DNA from: Macrosoma leucophasiata
Lineage: Eukaryota; Arthropoda; Insecta; Lepidoptera; Hedylidae
Direction of reading: 5' to 3'
NCBI GenBank assembly: GCA_036365455.1
Contig: JAWQUS010000025.1
Span: 23,348,001 to 23,412,000, forward strand
DNA: 64,000 bases
Both the position numbers and the translations under genes were made by a program. Below the pieces are notes generated by a model, which searched no databases, was not told the origin of the DNA, and worked only from the letters and a program-made list of their open reading frames with translations. Positions 21,648-31,245 of the stretch are shown here, one piece after another (the stretch's first letter is position 1; each line of letters starts with the position of its first letter).

Positions 21648-23150
21648 TTAGAAGCATTTAACATCTCTGGGAAATAATTTAACTTCTACATTACTCATTC
21701 TCACTTGGAATATTTCTTTCTTAAATTTATATTTGTCACCATTTATAACCGTCTTCAATGTATAGTTTCGCAAAAAGTGCACTAGTCCAGTTTTAACTTG
21801 CATATGCGCGTATCTTGAGCCAATACATACTCTTGGTCCTCTACCAAAAGGCATGTAAATGTTGTCCGATATGTTACCCCTATTTTCAGGTGAAAATCGC
21901 TCCGGGATGAACTTTTCGGGATCAGGATAATATTTAGGGTCATTATGTATATCGAATATTGGCAATGTTATCTTAGTTCCTTTTTCCACCTGTATATTAC
22001 CTATCGGCAAAATTGTATCCTTGATGCATTGTCTACTCAGGACACCAATCGGTGGATGTAGTCTTAGAGCCTCATTCAGTGCCATATCAAGATAGTCGAG
22101 GCCGGATACAATATCATATGTCATCTTGCCCTCCGATTTTTCAAAAGCTTGATCTATTTCTTCATGGACACGACGCAATATGTCGGGGTGGTTTCCCAAT
22201 TCCACTATAGTGTTAAACATAGCAGTTGCACTGGGTTCCACACCAGCCACAAAAAAGAAAAATGCTTGTCCTGCCATAAGTTCGTCTGTCGGAGTGACCT
22301 CTAAGCCCGTGATTGGGTCTTTCAACACCCCTTGCTTCTGTATGTTGACGCACATACTGGCGAAGTCGTTTGTGTTAACATTATCTCGTTCTCTTTGGCG
22401 TATCACTTGCTTAATTGCTCCTACGAAAAAGTTTTCATGTTCAGAAAATAATTTTATTCCCAAAAATTTGAATAAAGGTGCACTTATATTTGCAAGGGTA
22501 AGTTTGAGGTTTGTTTGGAACGTCGACTTGAAAGCAGCTTGCGCCATTTTCAGAAAAGGTGACTCGAAAATTGATTCGGTTCCTAAACCAAATACAGAAG
22601 CGCCAATTGCAGCGGAACAGTATGTGCAAAGTGTCTCAAAAGTATCACTGTTTAAATGTTTCGGATTGTCTTTTAAATACTTAATAAAATCTTGGGCGCC
22701 TCTATCCATGATGTAGTACATATTCTTGAGCTTCATTGTCGTGAATAGTGGCGTCATGTTTTGTCGCACGAGTTTCCATCGTTGGCCATTCATAAGCACC
22801 AAATTGTCTCCAAGTACGTCGTCTTTATTAGCATCAAGGCCTTTATGATTGAAGGCGTTGAAATCCGATTGCATCACGTGCTGGATATTCACAGGATCTC
22901 GCACATATAAGCCTGGTGCGAAGAAACTTCCTATTCCCACGGCTGGTTCGTTAGGGTACATCTTGTATATATCGCGCCAAATTTCAAACATAGCCCTTTT
23001 ACTCATGAGAAAGTCACCGAACGGGCCCAAGAATTTATTCGTCCGATGGAACACAACTCCACGTCTTTTCCAGTACCTCTCATTATATCTTTCAGTGAGA
23101 TAGAAAACAGTCACACAGATAAACAGAACTGCTAATAGTAGAAATAACAT
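21648..23150 (-). CDS. Cytochrome P450, CYP3 clan (array copy 3)
   Basis: An intact single-exon frame of 500 residues. ER anchor at residues 1-19; helix C W125 to R129; helix I AGVEPSAT at 302-309; helix K E360 to R363; PERF at 416-419; heme loop FGRGPRVCIG with the ligand Cys442. Predicted as a microsomal monooxygenase fed by P450 reductase; substrate not inferable. The stretch after the anchor (YWKRRGVVFH) lacks the usual Pro-rich PPGP hinge. It is close to copies 2, 4 and 5 throughout, so gene duplication is recent relative to copy 1. The start ATG is supported by the anchor and by alignment with the paralogs; a TATA-like motif lies about 65-75 bases upstream. Confidence 0.97.
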   Translation of the reverse strand: MLFLLLAVLFICVTVFYLTERYNERYWKRRGVVFHRTNKFLGPFGDFLMSKRAMFEIWRDIYKMYPNEPAVGIGSFFAPGLYVRDPVNIQHVMQSDFNAFNHKGLDANKDDVLGDNLVLMNGQRWKLVRQNMTPLFTTMKLKNMYYIMDRGAQDFIKYLKDNPKHLNSDTFETLCTYCSAAIGASVFGLGTESIFESPFLKMAQAAFKSTFQTNLKLTLANISAPLFKFLGIKLFSEHENFFVGAIKQVIRQRERDNVNTNDFASMCVNIQKQGVLKDPITGLEVTPTDELMAGQAFFFFVAGVEPSATAMFNTIVELGNHPDILRRVHEEIDQAFEKSEGKMTYDIVSGLDYLDMALNEALRLHPPIGVLSRQCIKDTILPIGNIQVEKGTKITLPIFDIHNDPKYYPDPEKFIPERFSPENRGNISDNIYMPFGRGPRVCIGSRYAHMQVKTGLVHFLRNYTLKTVINGDKYKFKKEIFQVRMSNVEVKLFPRDVKCF

Positions 23151-23226
23151 TATGAGTACGTACTGTCTTTAGAGCGTGTGAACGAATGCGACCATTCGAT
23201 TATTTATCTCAGTATTTATATAAAAT
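23151..23226 (-). promoter_or_regulatory. Shared proximal promoter of P450 copy 3
   Basis: A TATA-like TTATATAAATACT (minus strand) at about 23211-23224 is preceded by GATAAATAA, as in copy 2. The block between TATA and ATG is similar to copies 2, 4 and 5. Confidence 0.6.
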
Positions 23227-23445
23227 TGTAATGTTAATTGAGACCAGCATCCATTTAGGACTGAGAGTTGTATTGAGATAAGATAAATACCAAGTAAACA
23301 AAAGTTTTTTTTTAACGCTTTACAGATAATAATGATGATTACTTGTGGGTCGCCCCGCGAAACTTTGCGTTGAACAGGTTGACAGTTTCAATACCAGACA
23401 CTATTGTTTTAACAATTGAACAGACAATATATGGACAGTGGAACT

Positions 23446-23986
23446 GTTAGGTTAGGATCCTACTGCAGAATCATTTCGTTCATCCAGATATGGTGCAAAC
23501 CTAATTTTTAGGCATGTTTATAATCTAAAGAATATAAACCCACAAGGCTGCCTATCAAAAAATGGCCGCAAGTATTTTTTTATATTTTTTTTTGAGAATG
23601 AAATTTTTTGTTCTTGTTTTTTCAATAAAATATCGTCTATTTCACGGCAATATGTATAAAGACTCTGAAAAATCACGGCTGCCGTGGCGCACTTGGCCGA
23701 CCCTACATATTTTCGTTCGGCCCCGATAACTTTTTACGTCCTTAACGTACATGTATTATTTATATATCGAAATTAAGCCATTTTTTTATTATTATAATAT
23801 ACGGGAGCCAAATAAAATCCGCCGCAATTAAGAATTGCTGGCTGATAAAAAAAATACTTGCGGCCAAATTTGAATAGGCAACCTAGCGGATATATTCTAT
23901 ATATTATAGTTATGGGTAAAAAATAGGTTTGCAGCATATCTAAATGAACGAAATGATTCTGCTGTGGGATCCTAACCTATACCTAA
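23446..23986. mobile_element. Foldback element with inverted arms of about 130 bp
   Basis: The left arm (TTAGGATCC, GCAGAATCATTTCGTTCAT, GCAAACCTA, GGCTGCCTAT, GGCCGCAAGTATTTTT) is matched in reverse complement by the right arm (AAAATACTTGCGGCC, ATAGGCAACC, GGTTTGCAGCATATCT, AACGAAATGATTCTGC, GGATCCTAA). The middle holds no gene. Partial relatives are at 12090-12230 and about 27570-27700. Confidence 0.75.
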
Positions 23987-24083
23987 CTGCGAACTGCGAT
24001 TGTACCTACTTATTAAGATTGCGATTAGCAGATAAATCAAAGGAAGTGACTATTCTGCCATTGACCGGATGAATAATATATAA

Positions 24084-25085
24084 TTTGTCCAGCTAAGATC
24101 TTTTGTTCGTTAGTGAAAACGATTTAAACTGCAAAGTGTCATCTCAGATCGTTTTCACGTACTACGTACCCAGTGTACTAACAAAAGATTTACGAGTGAC
24201 TCAAAAAAATAATTCAAAATTCAAATCATTTATTTCAAATTGGTCTACAAGGACACTTTTGCATTGTCGGGTTATAAGCTACCTAGAGAGAATGACATAT
24301 AATAATAATCCGATAGGAATTAATAAATACCAATTTAATAATAATATTTAAACGATACGTGAATCATCAAATTTTTCAATTCCTTCATAGAAGAAAATGA
24401 AAAATCTGTTCGTCATAATCACAGTCATTCACTTAGCAGAGTTCCACTACCATGGCGTCTCTTACAGAAGCGCCAGAGCCGAACTTTTGTTGAATAAATA
24501 CTAGCTACTACTAATTTTTTTGTCCTATAAATAAATATTACTAAAAAAAAATTCAATTAATCTGGTTACTCGCAGAAAAGACAGCCTTTCTATTAATAAA
24601 TAAATACCGGAATAACAATAATATAATTACATATTGGAGTTTAATATAAAAAAAACGTAACGTAACTTCACGCCTGTAATCCCCGAAGGGGTAGGCAGAG
24701 GTAAATGCATGCATTCAAGCATACATGCAAACACCCACGATTCGCCGGTTACGTTTTGGCCCATGTAACAGGTGGCGAGCCTGTTGACATCTCCGGGCAC
24801 ATTACCAAACTTTGAGGTACTGGGAAATTTCCAGAAAATGGAAAAATCCCAATAGAACCAGAGACAAAGGCTTTTTCACCATTATCTCTGATAACCCCCT
24901 ACCCGGGAATCGAACCCAGGACCTCAGCGTAGTAGTAGTGGCCTGCTACCACTAGGCTACCGAGGCAGTTAATATAAAAAAAAATATATGAAACTCCATG
25001 GCAGTCACTCGTGAAACTGATCTGAGGTAACATCTTGCAGGTGAGATCGTCTTCACGTCCGAACAAAAGATTCTAGCTGGACAAA
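24084..25085. mobile_element. TIR element, 1,002 bp, flanked by a 10-bp direct repeat
   Basis: The ends TTTGTCCAGCT and AGCTGGACAAA open imperfect inverted repeats of roughly 75 bp (GATCTTTTGTTCG; GAAAACGAT; CTCAGATC). Both sides carry TAATATATAA (24074-24083 and 25086-25095). A 9-10 bp duplication would suit a Mutator-like element, but the repeat is low-complexity AT. No transposase. The SINE at 24655-24972 is nested inside. Confidence 0.65.
24655..24972 (-). repeat. SINE with tRNA-like head, nested copy
   Basis: On the minus strand it begins with a tRNA-like head (GCCTCGGTAGCCTAGTGGTA, then a CGGGTTCGATTCCCGGGTAG-type B box) and continues through blocks shared with 8055-8345 to CCCCTTCGGGGATTACAGG and GTGAAGTTACG. 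Confidence 0.75.
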
Positions 25086-25124
25086 TAATATATAATATTA
25101 ATAAATTATATCTTCCTAGCTGAC

Positions 25125-25365
25125 CCGGCAAACTTCGTATTGCCTCAAAATGAAATAATATGTTAAAGGTTTGATAGATACGGACTATTTGTATGGGAAA
25201 ATAAAATTGTAGTGTTTGCTGTTTCCCTTCAATTTCTTCATATTTTCTTACCTTTTAAACCTTCCCTGGACTTCCAAAAAAACAAAACTAATCAAATCGG
25301 TCCAGCCGTTCTCGAGTTTTAGCGAGACTAACGAACAAGCAATTTATTTTTATATTATATAGATA
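25125..25365 (-). repeat. Helitron-like element, CTAG end at left
   Basis: Starts CTAGCTGACCCGGCAAACTT (reverse complement of a CTAG 3' terminus) and has CGGTCCAGCCGTTCTCGAG near the other end, a layout common to lepidopteran non-autonomous Helitrons. Related in design to the triplicate at 26850-27421. Confidence 0.55.
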
Positions 25366-25370
25366 CATCT

Positions 25371-25766
25371 CATAGAGCAACGCGGCCCACCGGTCGCGGC
25401 GGACCGGAGGCAGAGGAGTAGCCATAGCGTGTATTACCGATTCAAAACAGTCTGTCATTTTTTGCGGGGGGAAATGCGTGCGACACACACGCACACATTT
25501 AAACATTTACCCCCTAATTCATAAACGTATTTTAGCTAAAGTATTGCTAATCTCTCCTTTGTCTTTTTCTATCCTGCACATTTGACAATGCAACTGACAA
25601 AGACAAAGCATTCTATAGCTAAAACGTATCTAATGTACGTTTATGAATAAAGGGGTTAGGCGACAGGTATAGGCCCATTTGGTCTTGTACTTTGACAGAG
25701 GGGAAAGCCTGCATATGGCTACTCCCCTTAAATCCCCGCAAGCCACCCATCCTGTGTTGCTCTATG
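25371..25766. mobile_element. hAT-type MITE interrupted by a nested MITE
   Basis: Same TIRs (CATAGAGCAAC, GTTGCTCTATG) and inner sequence as 7705-7996 but inverted, and split at 25509/25656 by the element 25510-25655. The outer flanks (ATACATCT, GACTCATC) are not duplicates, so one end has been rearranged or the flanks have diverged. Confidence 0.85.
25510..25655. mobile_element. 146-bp MITE, PIF/Harbinger-like, nested in the hAT MITE
   Basis: Inverted ends CCCCCTAATTCATAAACGTA and TACGTTTATGAATAAAGGGG. TTA on both sides (25507-25509 and 25656-25658) matches the 3-bp TWA duplication of Harbinger elements. A related, partly decayed copy is at 33893-34006. Confidence 0.85.
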
Positions 25767-26039
25767 GACTCATCCGGTCACTGTCAGAATAGACTCAGCC
25801 CAAATCAAATTTATTAATCTTCTCTTTGCACATGTACCTAATATGTGTAAAACTTGACGAATCTACGATCTACAATGTTGCCTATGTACCAACTTGTTAT
25901 AAGTTAGAATCTTGAACAAATAGCACGATGAGAGGCTGTTGACCTGTATCACTAGTGAGACATTGTTTCATCAAGTTTTTATCATTGTTACCTCGTTAGT
26001 TTGTAAAAGAGGGGCAAATAAATTGATTTTTATTTATTA

Positions 26040-26229
26040 CTAGCTGTTGCCCGCGGTTTCGCCCGCGTGGATGTCGTTTTATAAATAACTAAGTAGCCTA
26101 TGTTCTTTCTCAGTCAGCTCTGTCTCTGTACCAAATTTCATTAAAATCGGTTCAGTCGTTTGGACGTGAAAAGGTAACAGACAGACAGTCAGACAGACAG
26201 AGTTACTTTCGCATTTATATTAGTAGGGA
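26040..26229 (-). mobile_element. Non-autonomous Helitron-like element, about 190 bp
   Basis: On the minus strand it starts TCCCTACTAATATAAATGCG and ends CTAG, inserted between A and T, with a GC-rich hairpin (CGCGGGCGAAACCGCGG) about 10 bases before the end. These are the Helitron hallmarks (5' TC, 3' CTRR, subterminal hairpin). It contains a CAGACAGACAG run. Confidence 0.8.
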
Positions 26230-26303
26230 TAATCTTATCCAACTCCAAACTTTTAATAATTGCATTAAATAAGGTAGGAGGTTCATCAGTAAAGAGGTTA
26301 ATT

Positions 26304-26525
26304 GACGACCCGGTTAGTCCAGCGGTGCGAAACCACCGTTTGATTCGAAGGGTCGCGGGTTCGATCCCCGCACCGGAACAAGTATTTGTATGGCCTACAG
26401 ATATTTGTTTCGGGTCTGGGTGTTTGTGTATGTGTTGTATGTGTACAACGGCACCCACGACACAGGTTTATACCTACTGTGGGGCTGTGAGTATAAGCGT
26501 ATTTTATTTATTTTTATTTTATTTT
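26304..26525 (+). repeat. tRNA-derived SINE, copy 1
   Basis: The tRNA-like head has GGTTAGTCCAGCGGT (A-box region) and CGGGTTCGATCCCCG (B box), which would form an internal pol III promoter. The body has TGGCCTACAGATATTTGTTT and CACAGGTTTATACCTACTGT, then an AT-rich tail. The second copy at 51568-51775 shares the whole body. Confidence 0.85.
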
Positions 26526-26849
26526 AATTATATATAATATCCTTGATAGACAAATACAAATTATCGATATGGTCAATCCCTACAAAGGTGAGGTTATAAA
26601 ATAGTGATTCACGTATTTGTTATTATACTTAATTCTTATGCATTCAAAGCATTCATATTATAAAACCTGTTAATTTTGTCTATCCGTTTATGTAGAAAAG
26701 TTTTGTATCAGAACTAAATCCTTGCATTTAGAGAGCCAAACGTTTAATTCGTACTTACATGTAAAATGAATAATTATGCGGGTTTTCATTCTTAAATGAG
26801 TTACATTCGGGTACTGCACAATGTAACCATAATTAGTTATTGTACAACT

Positions 26850-27421
26850 AACTGTCCCGGCTAACTTCGTATTGCTCAAGAAAATAAAATAAAAATGTCC
26901 AAAAATGTTATGAAAAATAGATGTTGGCCGATTCTCAGACCTACCCAATATGCTCGCGCACAAAATTTCATGAGAATCTGTCCAGCCGTTTCGGAGGAGT
27001 ATGGCAACGAAAATTGTGACACGAGAATTTTATATATTAGACTAGCTGTCCCGGCTAACTTCGTATCGCCCTAGAAAATAAAAAAAATGTCCAAAAATTT
27101 TATGAAAAATAGATGTTGGCCGATTCTCAGACCTACCCAATATGCTCGCGCACAAAATTTCATGAGAATCTGTCCAGCCGTTTCGGAGGAGTATGGCAAC
27201 GAAAAATGTGGCACGAGAATTTTATATATTAGATTAGCTGTCCCGGCTAACTTCGTATCGCCCTAGAAAATAAAAAAAATGTCCAAAAATTTTATGAAAA
27301 ATAGATGTTGGAAGATTCTCAGACCTACCCAATATGCTCACAAAATTTCATGAGAATCTCTCCAGCCGTTTCGGAGGAGTATGGCAACGAAAACTGTGAC
27401 ACGAGAATTTTATATATTAGA
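26850..27421 (-). repeat. Three tandem copies of a Helitron-like unit
   Basis: Three direct units of about 185-195 bp, starting with CTGTCCCGGCTAACTTCGTA at about 26851, 27045 and 27239, each ending near ACGAGAATTTTATATATTAG. Units 2 and 3 begin with CTAGCTG or TTAGCTG, the reverse complement of a CTAG terminus. Head-to-tail arrays are a known Helitron habit. Confidence 0.75.
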
Positions 27422-27974
27422 TAAACACTAGTAAACCTTAAATTTAATAAAATTAAGAGGAATTTATTTTGTTCACGACTGACATCAGGCTGTCTCAGAC
27501 TGAGAACGTGTCTGTGTATGAATACTTTATTGAATTAAAACAAGCAAAAAAAAAAAATATTTCACATAAAAAAAATATAAAAAAATACTTCCGGCCATTT
27601 TTTTGATAGGCCTAGCAGATATATTTTATATTCTCTAGATTATGAATATGCGTAAAAGTTAGGTTTACAGCATATCTGGATAAACGAAATGGTGAAATCG
27701 TGATGAAGTCGCGGGCACAGCTAGTATACAATATGTCCCAGGGATAAGTGACCGTCCGTTGTTTTTCGAATATTTGTATAAAATTAAGGATAATTACAGG
27801 GCCGTTAAGATCTACTCAGGGCCTTCCTTATAACTCCAAGTATTGGCCATATTTGAATTTATAAGCAACCTCACTGGAAATTTGGTTTCCTTGCACCGGA
27901 AAAATCATTTCCTATACATAGATAAAATTGTAATTGGACTACGTCCCTCCATAGATTATATCCCAGCAAAAACG

Positions 27975-28130
27975 ATATTTCCGGCACAGAGGCATAACAC
28001 CTTAGGCCTCAGGAGCGGTAACGCATCTGCATTTCGACCTTGGTCTTTATGTAAGTGTCTATAGGCTGCAGTCATCACTTAACATCAGTGTGAACTGCAT
28101 GCTTTTTGCCACTTCCAAAACATAAAAAAA
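27975..28130 (+). repeat. D270 repeat, 3' part only
   Basis: Begins inside the family at TTTCCGGCACAGAGGCATAA and runs to TGCCACTTCCAAAACAT plus an A-run. The 5' truncation fits retroposition. A diverged relative (GGTTTCAGGGGTAGCAACGC) lies at about 28290-28432. Confidence 0.7.
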
Positions 28131-28733
28131 AACATTCTATAAAAAAGTCTCGATGTAGCTGATTGTTTATCTCTAAAAAGGTAATGAAATCTGTAGACAA
28201 AGTTGAGCCAAGTCCAAAGTTCCTTTCTGCAAATTCTGTATTATTGGTGACTTGGCCGTTATGTGTAGCCCCGTAATAACTATCACAGAGACAACAATTA
28301 AGGTTTCAGGGGTAGCAACGCATCTGCATTTTAACCTCTGGTCTTTGTGTGGGTATCTTTAGGCTACAGTCATTACTTAACATCAATGTGAACTGCATGC
28401 GTGTTTGCCACGTTCATTGCATAAAAAAATGACAAAACGAAAAGGTATCCAGCATGTGCTGAATTCATTAATAGCTCAGAGGAAATATTTTCTTGTCATA
28501 GAAATACAATTTGATTATATATTTTGCTAACTATAATCAAAACAAAAATCTAATATACAGGTATGTCAAGACGTCAAAAGTCAAAAAAGAAAATCGCAAA
28601 ACACATACGCAAAGGAACGTTATACATAAGCAATATATTGATTCCAATGTGTTCGCTCAACTATAACAGAAAACATACCATGCGGTAGTATTGGTGGAAG
28701 TTAAATTCGGTTAGTCGGAGAGATTAAATTCTC

Positions 28734-29427
28734 GGGTACTACGTCTGAACGGACCAAAAAGAATGGACCATAGTCCATTCGGCCGAAATCAAAAAGCGTC
28801 TACGTCCCAACGGCCCGGTCATAAAATTATTTAAAAGTACAGTCGCATACAAGCGTAACAGTCGTATGGTTTATAAATTTTCTCTTCAAGATATTTACAT
28901 ATTTAAAGTAGTATTTAATCTAATAGTTGTAATCTAAGTACACAAAATCGTTAACATCTTCGTTACTAGTTGGCACGACTTCAGGTACCTAACTCAACAA
29001 TGACCTGAGTTCGCAGGTTCGATTCCTGTCCGAAGCCAATTTTTCTTTAATTTCTACATTAATCAAACCTAAAAATTAAGGAGCACTACACTGCGCGTGG
29101 CCCAACACGCACCTGACCGGTTTTTTTTTGTTAATATGTTTAAGTGGTTGATTATTTTTATATATGTATATATATGTATCTTCACGCCAGGTCCCTAACG
29201 GGGTAGGCAGAGAGTGTAGAGCATTGTTTTTATAAAGAAAATAATACAAATTTAAGAAAAAAATTAAGACTTAAGTATTTTAATTTATAACTTTTGCACT
29301 CGAATGTACTCCATGTATACATTTGTTAACAATATTTTATGACCCGTCCGTTGAGACGTAGACGATTTTTGATTACGGCCGAATGGACTACGGTCCATTA
29401 TTTTTGGTCCGTTCAGACGTAGTACCC
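28734..29427. mobile_element. 694-bp TIR element with 8-bp target duplication and an in-window empty site
   Basis: Long inverted ends (roughly 95 bp) begin GGGTACTACGTCTGAACGGA and end in its complement. AAATTCTC flanks both sides (28726-28733 and 29428-29435). The partner duplication at about 57670-57690 has the uninterrupted site with a single AAATTCTC. The interior holds a tRNA-like fragment (GCAGGTTCGATTCC near 29013) and a short LINE tail (29162-29222), but no transposase. Superfamily uncertain: an 8-bp duplication with a GGG start suits hAT or Merlin. Confidence 0.9.
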
Positions 29428-29733
29428 AAATTCTCATGTCACTTGAACACATCGCAACTTGACACCCGTTACCGAGTGGATTCAGTTTCATTTTTTTCTC
29501 CGATACACATTTCTTTATTTGTTTATCAATTACATACGTAAAGATTGCCGAAATTTCATCAGATTCATCCTTATCGTCAAGTGTAATAATGCGTTGTAAT
29601 TGAGTTGATCGATTTATTGATTTACTTGTATCAATAGAAGTCGAGTGTTGATAAGATCTTTACGTTATTATTCAAAACGATCCTTGATCAAAAAAATCAT
29701 TTTAATTTTAAAGAAAAATGTAAAGAAAAATTT

Positions 29734-29969
29734 GACTTCAGGCAAGACTCGAACTCGCGGCCTACTGGGAATCTAGTCCAGCCGCTCTTCCAATTGAGCT
29801 ACTGAAGTCCTGCCCGATTTGTCAAATCTTTCCTTCACATTTATTGCATTGCTTTATGGTAGCAGCAGCGCCATCTATTACCAACTACGGCAGGACTTCA
29901 GTAGCTCAATTGGAAGAGCGGCTAGACTAGATTCCCAGTAGGCCGCGAGTTCGAGTCTCGCCTGAAGTC
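29734..29969. repeat. Inverted pair of tRNA-like cassettes
   Basis: A minus-strand cassette (29734-29809) and a plus-strand cassette (29894-29969) face away across 84 bases. The spacer carries the usual 5' arm of the repeat (AAATCTTTCCTTCACATTTA and the GCGCCATCTATTACCAACTA block) for the minus-strand copy. Confidence 0.85.
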
Positions 29970-30064
29970 AAATTTTTCTTTCCATTTTTCTTTAAAAATA
30001 AAATATGCTAAGTAGTAGTAAAAAAGTAGTATACTTTTATCATAACTATGATATTGTGGTATAA

Positions 30065-30190
30065 TGTGTGATACTGGTAGTAGAGTTCCAGTGTAAGAGC
30101 TCGAGGGCGTAGGCAGTAGTAGGTACCACCGCATTATCTAATATATATTCATAGGTCCATAGGCTGCAGTCATCACTTAAAATCACTGTG
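30065..30190 (+). repeat. D270 repeat, fragmented
   Basis: The start (GTAGAGTTCCAGTGTAAGAG) and end (ATAGGCTGCAGTCATCACTT) of the family are joined after loss of the middle. Confidence 0.6.
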
Positions 30191-30274
30191 AATTAAAAAA
30201 TCACTTTGCCAGCATCATCAAATTAATTTAAAAAATGATTATTTACTTAGCTTGGGCAGAGAATAGTTTTATTC

Positions 30275-30375
30275 AGTTTATTCATTTATTTCATATAATT
30301 AGGCTCCTGGAGAGCACTTAAACATCGTTTTTTTTTTAAGACTAACCTAGAGTAATAAATATGTAATAATACTAC
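30275..30375 (-). repeat. LINE-type 3' tail, copy 2
   Basis: Reverse-complement match to 20080-20215 (AGTTTATTCATTTATTTCAT, AATTAGGCTCCTGGAGAGCA). No coding sequence. Confidence 0.5.
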
Positions 30376-30595
30376 GTATAGAATGGATTCTTCGACGTCC
30401 CGCCCGATTTCCCCGCCTCACCCAACCTCCAACCCTCTTATGAGCGACGTTTGGTATTCTCTACGTGCTACGCACACAGGTGCACGTGTAAATACACGTC
30501 ATTGATCGATGTCTGTGTAATAGAGACCAAATTAAGCGTTTGTATGGAATTTTGGCGGAGTGTCCGCGGTGTGGCCTGGGTTGCAGCAAGATATT

Positions 30596-30710
30596 TGTTA
30601 AAGTTAAAGATATTGTAACATTTCACCTCCTTCTCTAAGATTCAGATTTTTTTAAGTTAGAGAAGGATGTGTAATGTTACACTAACTTTAACTATAGCAA
30701 AATTCGTTTA
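30596..30710. repeat. Small foldback repeat, copy 1
   Basis: AAAGTTAAAGATATTGTAAC and CACCTCCTTCTCTA are inverted later as AGAGAAGGATGTG and TAATGTTACACTAACTTTAA. A related element with the same plan lies at 56046-56148. Confidence 0.6.
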
Positions 30711-30719
30711 TCAGGCTTA

Positions 30720-30868
30720 CGGCCAAATCCTCAAACGTCACTTAAATTTAAGTGGGACTTAAAAGTCTTCTCTCTTTATAAAACACGTTCAAACGATAGA
30801 GATAGAGCACATTTGAGCGATGCTTAAAATGGAGTGACGTTTGAGTATTCGGCCATTACTGAAGCAGG
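30720..30868. mobile_element. MITE with GGCCGAATACTCAAACGTCA-type ends, copy 1
   Basis: Inverted ends GGCCAAATCCTCAAACGTCA and GTGACGTTTGAGTATTCGGC, with an inner CGTTCAAACGATAGAG block. The same element in opposite orientation is at 63108-63247. Family unknown. Confidence 0.7.
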
Positions 30869-30879
30869 CAGTCAGTAAA

Positions 30880-31140
30880 CAATAATTTTATTTCGTTTTT
30901 TCACTAACTGAATTAAATGTCGTAAAAAATAAACCGAATAAATACAGTTACCGAATTAATTTACATATCAGTATACCTGTTTGGTTTCAGAGTTTATGAG
31001 TTGCAAAAATAAAATAAGTCATTTTATTAAGTGCATTTTAATGATAAAATTATAATAATAACCACATTTGTTGATTTATTACTGAGTTACTGTTTTTATT
31101 TAAATGTCATCATTATTCATTCGGTTTATTTTTCAGTTAA
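30880..31140 (-). repeat. Conserved 3' flank of P450 copy 4
   Basis: Shares TTTCAGAGTTTATGAGTTGC and ATTTTATTAAGTGCATTTTA with the flanks of copies 3 and 5 and with the inverted orphan block at 35396-35835. Confidence 0.65.
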
Positions 31141-31245
31141 AAGTTATTAAATATCTTGTAAGACTCAAATGTGCAACATGATAATTTTCCATCAACTTCA
31201 AACGATTTATCAGTTGGAATATAGAAAAATTTTTGTTCTTAGGAA

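Larger units (their letters stand above)
27780..29700. repeat. Arm 1 of an inverted duplication (partner 57430-59090)
   Basis: Collinear inverted similarity: TTTGAATTTATAAGCAACC, TTGTAATTGGACTACGTC, TCTGTAGACAAAGTTGAG, AAAGGTATCCAGCATGTGCT, ATTCCAATGTGTTCGCTCAA, then CATGTCACTTGAACACAT and TAGAAGTCGAGTGTTGATAA, all present reversed in the partner. Arm 1 contains extra insertions at about 27975-28130 (D270 fragment) and 28734-29427 (TIR element). Confidence 0.85.

Noticed and set aside
26304..26380. tRNA gene with GGTTAGTCCAGCGGT and GGTTCGATCCC
   Set aside because: Followed by a SINE body shared with 51568-51775; it is the SINE head.
26850..27421. CRISPR-like array because of regular repeats
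   Set aside because: The units are roughly 190 bp, the whole unit is repeated, and the organism is eukaryotic; it is a tandem transposon array.
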